Shown here piece after piece: positions 52,678 through 62,130 of a stretch of DNA of 64,000 nucleotides. The stretch comes from Lethocerus indicus (lineage: Eukaryota; Arthropoda; Insecta; Hemiptera; Belostomatidae), in NCBI GenBank assembly GCA_019843655.1, contig JACDQD010000003.1, forward strand, positions 13,766,925 to 13,830,924. Direction: 5' to 3'. The position numbers and the translations under genes are program-made. How positions within the stretch are numbered: position 1 is the first letter of the stretch; each line of letters begins with the position of its first letter. The notes under the pieces are model-generated. The model was not told the DNA's origin and did not search any database. It saw nothing but the letters and a program-made list of their open reading frames with translations.

Positions 52678-52698
52678 GATAACTTTCCATAAGTTATC
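52678..52698. repeat. Inverted repeat, 8-bp stem, 5-nt loop
   Basis: GATAACTT and AAGTTATC enclose TCCAT. A further CATAAGTT copy follows at about 52709. Confidence 0.8.
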
Positions 52699-54613
52699 CA
52701 TAGCTCATAAGTTGAACTTTGATGTAATATTAAAATACCTTCAGTTCAATTAATTGGTTTTGGCCAAATCCAATTCAGAAAGCTATAAACTCACAGAGGT
52801 CTAGTTAGTGATAACATTAGGGAAAAACAGAAAACACCAAGGCTAGATCCGTTAATTGGTCGGATTTTATTTAAACTCTGAGTTGCTATTGCTGAAGAAT
52901 TTGTGGGTGCTTTGTCGCAGATAAATTACCACTGACAGACCAATCGAAGCATGCAAGGCTCTGCGAAATAACTATTATGGTTTATCGCTAGATTGGTTTT
53001 AGTATAAACTAAGCAGTAAAATTTAAACCTCAACTCTTCTTCACACAGCGCAATCGTCATTCGGTTCAATGGCCGGAAAAATGGAGCCGAATAAGGTTCA
53101 AATGCGAGCTTCGTTCTTTAGTTTCTTTAAAACGAGGACGAATTAAGTTAAGCCTCCTTTAGTCTGTCCCTTTCGATGCCTTTTATTTTTAACTCGTTAT
53201 ATCCAAATTACTCTTGTAATTGTAGGATCCTGAGTACAAGTCCGTCCATCGACAAAGTAGAACCTTACCCTTTAATTATTTAAAACTGGGTGTTTGTACC
53301 ATCGGTTTTCAGACCGTTAATTTCCTCGAATTTCCATTGTTGATAATTTAAGGCAATGACAAATGAAACCAAGGAAATTGTCCTCCCCATTTTGTTATTC
53401 TATTTTTCCTATTACTATGATTTTCTCTATATTCCCAATTATTTCATATGTAGAAAAATGATAAAGGGGATACATCAGTCTTACCAGTTTAACTGTATTT
53501 CTTCCTCGTGAACTTCAATATTTCAAAATGACGAAAATTTCAAAATTATAATGATATTATTAATAAAAGCCTTTCTTCTTACGTGAAATAATATAATAGT
53601 TTATTTGAAATACACCTTAATTGCGGAAAAATCGAATCCAAGCCCGACACATTCGGTCAAATGAAAACCACAAAACACTTGCGGATGAACTTATAAATTA
53701 TGAGTGTAACTACCAGAAAAAGGATTGAAAAAAACGCTAGTGGTGTAGGTTCATCTCGAATTATAGTGAATTGTTCACATTTTTTCCTGTCCGGTCCGGA
53801 ATTGCTGTGAGGCGTTGCCAGCAATTTCAGAATACCCTCTTTTTAACCGTGAAAGAGGAGAGCGGTAGCAAATGAAAAAAGTTTGGCAAGCATTGGCCCA
53901 CAGACACCCGCTCAAGGGCCTATTTTCATCGGTGTCGGCACAGGCCGATTGTAGACCAAATTATCTACAATATTCTTATATTTCAAATTTTTCTTTACAA
54001 AATTAATACGCGTAAACGCAAAAGTAGACGATAATATTTGTAGTTTAAGGTAAATTTAATGCCACTATATTACCCTCAATGCCCCTTCCAGTAATATAAA
54101 CCGATATTTACAGTAATAATAATAGTAGTTCTACACTAAACTACTTCGGAGTAGGAATCACGTCAGACCTACCAGTTGTCTATTCTGGGCGTGGGCCAAA
54201 GCAAACTACTGACACGATATTACATGCACATATAACTGAAATTAACACTCACTACCGAGAGGTGGAATAGAAACTTCAATATACATTACCTGAAATAGTC
54301 ATACTGACTGTTCATGTGTAACTATGTTTAATTAACCGTTTACAGGGTTTTATTATGACCATACTCCGTCCATAGAAATTATGGTTTTATAATTATTGTG
54401 AGCTATAACTGAACACTTTCCATTAATGTTATTTTTTCTAACGATTTGAGTGTTCCCGATAGCTCGGAGTTTTAACGAATGTATGAAAGATAGACCCCTG
54501 TTCCATCCAACTACGGAATTTATTGATGAAAATACTACGGCGCTCTAATGCAGACCCGCATAACAGAGTTGTCTTGACGGTCTAGTATCTATTGGATAGA
54601 CGGCGCCAACCGA

Positions 54614-55327
54614 ACTAACGCCCCCTGAGGGTGGTGCGGAAATGTACTTAACTAAAGTTCGTTTGGCCTACTTGCACAGATAAACTAGCGCCCCCTGAGG
54701 TGGTGCGGAAATGTACTTAACTAAAGTTCGTTTGCTACTTGCACCGATAAACTAGCGCCCCCTGAGGGTGGTGCGGAAATGTACTTAACTAAAGTTCGTT
54801 GAGTGCACTTGCACCGATAAACTAGCGCCCCCTGAGGGTGGTGCGGAAATGCACTTAACTAAAGTTCGTTTGGCCTACTTGCACCGATAAACTAGCGCCC
54901 CCTGAGGGTGGTGCGGAAATGTACTTAACTAAAGTTCGTTGAGTGCACTTGCACCGATAAACTAGCGCCCCCTGAGGGTGGTGCGGAAATGTACTTAACT
55001 AAAGTTCGTTTGGCCTACTTGCACCGATAAACTAGCGCCCCCTGAGGGTGGTGCGGAAATGTACTTAACTAAAGTTCGTTGAGTGCACTTGCACCGATAA
55101 ACTAGCGCCCCCTGAGGGTGGTGCGGAAATGTACTTAACTAAAGTTCGTTGAGTGCACTTGCACCGATAAACTAGCGCCCCCTGAGGGTGGTGCGGAAAT
55201 GTACTTAACTAAAGTTCTTTTGGCCTACTTGCACCGATAAACTAGCGCCCCCTGAGGGTGGTGCGGAAATGTACTTAACTAAAGTTCGTTTGGCCTACTT
55301 GCACCGATAAACTAGCGCCCCCTGAGG
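54614..55327 (-). promoter_or_regulatory. Eleven periodic CTCF-like motifs, one per array unit
   Basis: On the minus strand each unit core reads CCCTCAGGGGGCGCTAG. Against the CTCF consensus CCASYAGRKGGCRSY this fits 13 of 15 positions, with the whole AGGGGGCGCT core intact; the mismatches are C for A at position 3 and T for C/G at position 4. The shorter AGGNGGCGC core described for Drosophila CTCF is matched exactly in ten units, and unit 1 has one change (GCGTT for GCGCT). All sites point the same way at 70-bp spacing. CTCF is an insulator and chromatin-loop protein conserved across bilaterians. Whether these sites are bound is unknown; a satellite can carry such a motif by accident. Confidence 0.4.
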
Positions 55328-55372
55328 GTGGTGCGGAAATGCACTTAACTGAAGTTCGTTGGGCCTACTTGC
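54614..55372. repeat. Eleven-copy tandem array of a 70-bp unit
   Basis: Units begin at 54614, 54684, 54751, 54821, 54891, 54961, 55031, 55101, 55171, 55241 and 55311. The period is 70 bp except for unit 2, which is 67 bp (one G and two tail bases lost). Within a unit the order is ACTAGCGCCCCCTGAGGGTG, then GTGCGGAAATGTACTTAACT, then AAAGTTCGTT, then a 7-bp variable tail, then CTTGCACCGATAA. The tail is TGGCCTA in units 1, 4, 6, 9 and 10 (GGGCCTA in 11, shortened in 2) and GAGTGCA in units 3, 5, 7 and 8. The copies are otherwise nearly identical, with only a few substitutions (GCACTT for GTACTT in 4 and 11, TTCTTT in 9, AACG for AGCG in 1), so the array spread recently or is kept uniform by gene conversion or unequal exchange. 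No frame through it stays open. Confidence 0.97.
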
Positions 55373-56096
55373 CCATATTTTCCTTAATTCAGTATTTCGT
55401 TTTGTCCCGTTATTTTCTTGACGGAATGTGATGTGCTTGGATAAAATGATTTTTAAATTTATAAAAACATATATTTGTCCAAAATTGAAATCGGCGCAGT
55501 ATTCTAAATGAGAACAAAATCCACCGCCACCACAGTGCTGTGTTTAATTGCGTAAAGTAATTTAGTTATAATTCGGACCAGGCTTTGCCACCTTTATAAA
55601 ATAACAGTGATTAAGGAGCACTGTGCGGTCCCTAATATCTCAAGAGCCTAGCCTGAGAGGCCTCAGGTCCAATAAAGTCAAGCAACGTTCTACTGATAAA
55701 TAAAAATTATATCGTAAAGCTTACCGCAGTTATTGTTACACTTATTCCGTCTTATCAGAAAAGAAGTATTAATTAAGGTATAGATAAAAATAGAATTAGT
55801 GGTATTTAGTAATTAAAAATGCAGGTTAATCGTTACCCGACTAGATACTATACCGTACTCCTCACATCACTAATACTTTATAATTTAAAATATTAAATCC
55901 GTAGATGAATGATTTTTCATGGAACAAAGGAAATGAGTGCACTATTTGTGGCCGCTCACACGAACCCATCTCGATTTATATTTAAAATGGTTCTACGAAT
56001 TTAAAAAAAAAGTTCTCACGGAGGTAAGAAATGGTTGGAGACTGAAACCGATTGATCGCTCAGTCCGCGGCCGATTTTCGGTTTTGGGATGAGGTG
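55373..56096. other. Spacer between the array and the promoter-like block
   Basis: About 0.7 kb of AT-rich DNA with no frame and no repeat seen. Confidence 0.55.
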
Positions 56097-56165
56097 TATA
56101 TAGGGATGGGGCGGGAGCGGGGGCGGGGCGGGGCGGTTGTAATGGGGTAAGGCGGGGTAAGCCAG
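56097..56165 (+). promoter_or_regulatory. Promoter-like block: TATA box plus GC boxes with G-quadruplex potential
   Basis: TATATAG at 56097-56103 is followed at once by a G-rich block (56108-56136) containing several overlapping GGGCGG boxes and at least four runs of three or more G separated by one to three bases, which is the pattern of a G-quadruplex. More G-runs continue to 56159. The block lies 44-112 bp upstream of the well-placed ATG at 56209. Having the GC boxes downstream of the TATA box rather than upstream is unusual for a classical promoter, so the TATA match may be accidental. Function is inferred only from motif and position. Confidence 0.35.
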
Positions 56166-56208
56166 CAGACTGAGGGGGCTAACTGGCCGGCTGCACACGT
56201 TCAGAACC

Positions 56209-56343
56209 ATGGCCGACGAAACCGGGAGAAATAGTGTGGGTGGGGGAAGAGGCTCTCGAGGAAATCCTGGCAATAACGCTCATCGCTCGGGCTCTCCCCT
56301 ATTTGTTCCAGTGCCGTCGGCAAGCCCGCCCGGAAAGACGTAA
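56209..56343 (+). CDS. Candidate 44-codon frame with strong Kozak start, Gly/Ser/Pro-rich
   Basis: ATG at 56209 sits in ACC-ATG-G, an optimal start context. The frame reads MADETGRNSVGGGRGSRG, then an Asn/His/Ser-rich part and a Pro/Ser-rich end (VPVPSASPPGKT), and stops at TAA 56341. It is hydrophilic and low in complexity, as in disordered N-termini of nuclear or RNA-binding proteins. It may be a short complete frame, or a first exon leaving through the weak donor AAAGAC|GTAACG at 56339/56340. About 70-110 bp upstream lie a TATATAG box and a run of GC boxes. The whole stretch is GC-rich, so stop codons are rare by composition, and a frame of this length is not proof of coding. Product unknown. 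Confidence 0.33.
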   Translation: MADETGRNSVGGGRGSRGNPGNNAHRSGSPLFVPVPSASPPGKT

Positions 56344-56770
56344 CGCGCGGAAAATAACGACGAGACGTTCCGATATAAATCATTGGCCTAAGATAACGGA
56401 CTATTTATGGAGCGTTGCTTTATGGCTAATTTTATTTATTACACTGGAGATCTTTTCCTTATCCTGTTCACGACGTGGCTGTTATTATTAAGGATTAATG
56501 CGAGTTGTCGTTATCTAATCGACGAAAAATATCGGTATGAACTCTATTGGTTGTCGTCAATGAACTAAAATCTACCAATATTCTCCTCTTCTTGTACTTC
56601 CTTTGATAGGTATTATTGCGTACAAATAAAACTGAGACTGCATTTGTGCCACGATGATTTTACCACATTTATATTTTCTGTTGTGTTATTTTATTCGATT
56701 TATACGGGCACACAAGACTTAAAAGAGTAAAAAGCTCCACAGTTTTATTTGGGCTAAATGCCTCAAACCG

Positions 56771-56787
56771 CCGACCGTGACGGTCGG
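56771..56787. repeat. Hairpin, 7-bp GC-rich stem, 3-nt loop
   Basis: CCGACCG and CGGTCGG enclose TGA. A perfect, strong stem in AT-rich surroundings. Confidence 0.85.
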
Positions 56788-58758
56788 GCAGCGTGAAGAC
56801 CATATACGAACTCTCTTTTCACCACAAATGGACTTGTGGCCGTTAAATCACATCTTACCTGTTAATACATTATAGAATAACAATAGGATTCAATTTTATT
56901 GCAGACTTCATTTAATCGTTGTTAAAATCTGAAATCATGTTTAGTACGAACTATTTTATGAGGCTACAAAGTATGGAAAGGAAACTCCTAGTCGGAATAA
57001 ATGAAAACAAGGAAGGCCGGCCTCTAGAAATTAGTTTTGGGATTTTGAAATTCGAAACGGCCCAGTCATTAATTATTCTTGCTACTTGGAGGTGAAACTG
57101 GACTTCTTTCTAATAGGGAAATAATGTCGGCAATATATTGGACATATTAATGTTAATGCGACTTTAGTTTTAATGTAGACGCCTCGATCTTTATTTAGGG
57201 AGAGGGAGCGCTGACACCCCATATCTCATAATTGAAAAATATGAATTTCACTTTCCCTCCTCCATTACGTAATGAAAGCAATGCGTATACTCTGTCCGAT
57301 TTTCTATATTTGTACTGCAGATGAAGCGATTGAGTTTTGGAATATTTTTTCTACTCCTACCTGGTTTAACTACTAGGTCGGCTAAAAAAAATTAACTAAT
57401 ATATAATTTCAATGGCGGAAAGAATGTTTCAGTTATTTCCACTATACATAATTGTGTTCTAGAATAAAATTGCAAATTTCAATTACAAATTATTTCATAA
57501 AATAAATACAGTATTAATGTTTATATAATACATCTAACACATAACAGTTAACTCGGATGCCTTTCTATCAGCTAGACCTCAGTCAGTCCTCTGTCGCCAG
57601 TGACTTAACAATTTCTTTTCAATTTCCTAACCTTATTATGTTTGGAAAATGACCCTCAGTTGTAAGAACGGTTGTATATCAGGTAACTTAAAAGTAGGAA
57701 ATAGTTGAACGGGACTATCTAACTTAGATCTCACGAGTGTACTGATCGTACATTTAACAAACATCGAATTTCGTGCACGCGAAATTCATATTCTCAATTG
57801 TTCGCTTGTTGTCAAATTGTCGTTATGAGATATTCGCTACTGCCAGTATAACCTCATTTGAATAATGGCTTTGTTATATAATACTGCGAAATGATTCATT
57901 TTCTATGCACTGTATTTGTAGGGCCATGTCATGGAGAAGTGCATTTCGCCCTACAACTGGTGAATTAAATCCCCTGCAATTCGGGAGGGGATCGTAAACC
58001 AAAGAGGGTACAGTAATAAGGGATAGGGAGGTGACGCCCGGAGCTGTAAAGGGGCACTCCTCCCCCCCTCTAACCCGCTATCGTTTTATGCAACGAAAGT
58101 TACGACCCGGCACCCAGCCATAGATAAAAACCCAATTCTTATTGTCTTCTGGAAATAAAACCTAACGCCGTTTTGAAAATCTCTCAATCTTCAGCTCATT
58201 TTTCTACCGAAATATAATTTCAGAAAATAACAATTTTCTGGACATTTCCTGAATCCGGGTTGAATGAGATTTGTATGCGAATTCTGGAAAATGTAAAGAT
58301 TCATTCATTCCCTGTGGTTTTTTCCGCTACATTAAGCTGAGCACACATAGTTAAGTGAGAACATAAATAACTACAATTCAAAATTGTGGCACATTACATA
58401 TTTTGCATTATAATTACATTATACTGTATATTTAACATTAATAAAATGTTTTACTTTAATTTTAATTGGACTACTGCATTTGGAGAATGGACATAGGCTA
58501 TGGCCATGGTCACGCCAAACAGAAAAGAAGGAATCAAAAAATCCCCACCGAATTTCTTGCCAAGTTTCAGCTTTCTGGGTCAGACTGGGAATAATTCAAA
58601 AGCTGGCCCTCCCTATAAAACTGGGCCCCCGCGATAGCAGCCATCTCATTTTGTCAACCGGTTTTGTGGCCCCAGTTAATGTATTTGTTTTCCCCTAAAA
58701 ATTATTTACAACCGTCGTTTCGGTTCAACTTTAAAGTATAAAATTCTCTTCCTTTTAT

Positions 58759-58777
58759 GCCGCCGGAAGTCGGCGGC
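58759..58777. repeat. Hairpin, 7-bp GC-only stem, 5-nt loop
   Basis: GCCGCCG and CGGCGGC enclose GAAGT. Both arms are pure GC within an AT-rich region, so it stands out in composition. Confidence 0.87.
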
Positions 58778-59714
58778 GACTCTTTGACAATAATTCTTGT
58801 AACGTAATTATTTCTATACATGGTCTTCCTATTTTTTAGAAACTTGAAAAACGTAACGATATTTTCATATATCGTTTTTACATAGTTCTGGATTTTAACA
58901 CTTTAAGACGCGGTCACCGACATTTTAAACTTTAATACACTTCACGTAAGCTCGCAAAGTTTACTGACAAACAGAACTATCAAAGAATAAACTCTTCATT
59001 TTACGAGGCGTTTTCTTCAAGTTGTGTGACAGTCTAAAACCAGCGTTGTGGACAAAGTGTCCCAAGAGTGGGTGTGGGAGGGAGTTGTCTGACTAGATGA
59101 ATATCTTCGAGTAATAAATTCTTATATTGTATCGGTCGCTTCTTCTTCTTGCTTGCATTTCAACAGAAAACGATTCGATGTACACAATTGGCTCAGTCTC
59201 AAGACTACAATTTATGTTACCGTTTTATTTATTTAAGACCCTCGTCCCGAATAAAATCAAGAATAAACGAAAATTTGGTCTCTTTTTTTCTATTCAACCT
59301 GTTAAATATTCGATGAGAAAGAAAGGCAAACACGGTTTTCGTATACTTTTAATAAGTGTTTAAGCTTACGATATATAGGAGTTGGGACCTCACCCATGCC
59401 GACGATCAGTCAACATCCCAAGGTCTGAGCGAGAGGCCCTCGTCATTACTGATTAACGAACCGCTGAAATTTTAAAAAACGAAGGGTCACCTTACATTTA
59501 ATCGTGTTGAGCCCAGTTTCCTAGAGCGGTATTTTTTACAGTCATGGTTGTAAGGGACTGAAATACTAGCTGACAAAAATTGGTTTTGATCCCAATAAAA
59601 TAAAGCGAAGAATGTTTATTTTTAAATCGGAAAAAAGTACTTTTCATAACGTTGGGATGTATAATATATTAAATACATGAAATCTACAATTGGAGATAAT
59701 TTTGGTTCGCCAGC

Positions 59715-59752
59715 GGAATTCGAACCCAGGTCGGCGCGTTCATACCACGCTT
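59715..59752 (-). mobile_element. tRNA-like (SINE head?) remnant
   Basis: On the minus strand GGGTTCGAATTCC (near 59727-59715) matches a B box with one extra base, preceded by GCGTGGTATGAACGCG as a poor A-box region. There is no full cloverleaf. Weak on its own. Confidence 0.22.
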
Positions 59753-59973
59753 CAAGAGAATTTGAGTTGATTCCGAAAGGACGACATAACTCCAGCATAT
59801 TGATTAGAATAAAAACCTTCGTGTCGATGTTAGGTTTCGTTTTATGGACTAACGCATGACCGTAAAATGGTGTTATACATCATTAAGTATAGATGAAATA
59901 CCTAAAAGACTCTAGTCCATAGATAGATGAAGTGTAATGGAATGAGATACCAATATTGTATTGTGTCCAATGA

Positions 59974-59993
59974 ACACAATAAGACACAATAAG
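59974..59993. repeat. Tandem ACACAATAAG x2
   Basis: Two exact 10-bp copies in a row. An upstream ATTGTGT can pair with the ACACAAT part. Confidence 0.85.
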
Positions 59994-60843
59994 TTTGTCA
60001 CATAAATTTCGGACGGGGAAAAGTAAAAACAGCGTATAATCTTCAGCCGACATCCCCGATTGCGATTAGGAATTTACGTTAGCAGCGCGTTTTCTAAACT
60101 CACCACCGGTAATAATGCAAGCCAATGACTGGGCGGGAGATAAATCATGACGGCAGGGGCCTCCGTGACTAGGGCCTGGGGGCGTTGTTATTCAATTGCC
60201 TGTTACGGGGTGGCACAGAGCGCCCTCGTTTCTGTCCCGAATTAATACCGCTTAGTCCGAGCCATGGCTCCGAGGGAAAATTGTTTCCGGGAAGCCGCCC
60301 CTATATTACCCTCAGACATGGCTTACTCTACGCACAGGGTGACACCGTTAACAAAATCCCACCCGCACACGTGGCACAATGTCCCTAGTTATTTTCACGT
60401 TGACAAAATAATTTTAATGTAATCGTTGTTTTAAAAATCCACGATTAAATTGTTTGGATCTACTTATCCGCTATATTACAGATCGAACATTTTTTTATGT
60501 GAAAAATATGCTAACGCTATCATTACGAAATGTAACAAAAAACCATTTTACCAGTTCATAGCTGTCAATTCATTTACTTCCACTATAGGTGGTGTGAATG
60601 GGGTGGGAAAATACAGTATTGTAATATAAGTCGACAATCAGGTCCGGAATGTTGTCTTTTACATTATTATTTAATACATCAAGTATCTTGTATTAAAAGT
60701 AACTGTAGGCCTGGATTTAAAGGGACTTTTGGCCACAACTCTAGCGATTTTCCATCTCACTCGCTGAATTTGGTCTATGCAATTATATTATTTGTTCTCT
60801 CTAATCAATGTTTTACGGACAGAGTACCGTAAGTACAAAGTGG

Positions 60844-60860
60844 ATAATAATAATAATAAT
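60844..60860. repeat. (ATA/AAT)n trinucleotide tract
   Basis: Seventeen nt of uninterrupted ATA repeats. Confidence 0.85.
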
Positions 60861-60967
60861 GTAAAATATATAGACACGGTTTTCGTTTCACCGTTATGTG
60901 ATACATATTACGTGGCCCGCCGCCACGTTTTATAATAGCCGGGGTGTTCGCGCTCATAGAGGGCCTT

Positions 60968-60979
60968 CCCCCCCCCCCC
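60968..60979. repeat. C12 homopolymer
   Basis: Twelve consecutive C residues at the edge of a GC-rich islet. The length may vary between individuals and sequencing reads. Confidence 0.9.
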
Positions 60980-61051
60980 GCCATATAAAATTAATATTAA
61001 TAAATGCAAACGGTTGAGTGGGGTGGTGGGAGATTGTGGCGTGCGGGAGGC

Positions 61052-61069
61052 CACACACACACACACACC
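61052..61069. repeat. (CA)9 microsatellite
   Basis: A pure 18-nt CA tract within a GC-rich islet. Confidence 0.92.
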
Positions 61070-62087
61070 GTGTTCGACACAATGGCTGCCCCCGCGGCCC
61101 TAAATGGATCGGCGTTGAGGAGCCCTGACACGTCAATGGAACATTCGATTAAGTTATAGCCCCCCAAAACGGGTGAAGAGCCGAAAACCGCCGAGCAGGA
61201 ATAGGACAGAACAGGCGAAAATGCGGCCAGTGATGATATTCCGAACGCCCAATTTTTGCATTTTCCGCATGTGTGAAAACAAATTGAGTCATTAAAAATA
61301 TTATTTTTAAATGAAAATAGTTTTTAATAATTTTGTCGATTTCTATCAGCCAAAAAATTAGCCCGAGCGTTGTAATTACTCATGAGTATTATAGTTGTAT
61401 GTTACGTAATTATCCAATTATCCTTATACTGTACAGTGAGGGCGACATTTCAGCCTAGAAAATAAAAATGTTTGGTTTAAATAATTTGAGACTATAATAT
61501 ATAAGTTAATTTTTTCTTGTATGAAATCATTCGACTGAAATTTTCATACTGAAATGTTTTTATTAATGTATTTATATTACTGACAGGTAAGTATATGAAC
61601 TTTTATTTGCTAAAGAAGAGGAAGGTCCCTCAATGTGATTATCAAACGTTTATATTTAATTTTGATTACTCTTACTGATTGTTCTTGAATTAGATAGGTA
61701 AAAGAAATAAAGAAGTATAGAGGCTAGTATAAGGTAATATAGGCTCGTAGAAACCCATAGTGGATGGTAATCTCCTCATTTAATGGAGATAGATAACGGT
61801 ATGTACAATGGGAGATCACGAAACGGGAGAAAGATAAACCGATGACAAGTCATGTGAAGAGAGGGCTGGTACGAAACAGGTGCCTGAATGTAAATGAGTG
61901 TTTCGAAACTGCTTATAATTTAACGAGGCCGCGCATAAAGGAAGCGGTTACAACGGTAAATTTAGAATGTGCTCACGATTCAAGAAACGTGAACGGAGAA
62001 TATTTCCGTTCTCAAGCTTCTGTAAAATTCATATTGTTATGGCTCGTCTAAAAGAGATCCTCAGAATGATGTAGATGCATACTCAAG

Positions 62088-62130
62088 GTTATATAACCTA
62101 ATGTGTTATATAACCCAAGAGTTATATAAC
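62088..62130. repeat. Cluster of three GTTATATAAC palindromes
   Basis: The exact 10-bp palindrome occurs at 62088-62097 (extended to GGTTATATAACC), 62105-62114 and 62121-62130, with start-to-start spacing of 17 and 16 bp. No other copies were noticed in the window. Confidence 0.93.

Larger units (their letters stand above)
50075..54613. other. Non-coding stretch between the LINE and the tandem array
   Basis: A strong CpG-rich islet lies at about 50330-50580, including an 8-C run. The rest is AT-rich with the small repeats listed separately. No gene was recognised. Confidence 0.5.

Noticed and set aside
54614..55372. CRISPR array reading of the tandem repeats
   Set aside because: The units abut with no unique spacers, and the genome is eukaryotic. 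It is a minisatellite-like array.
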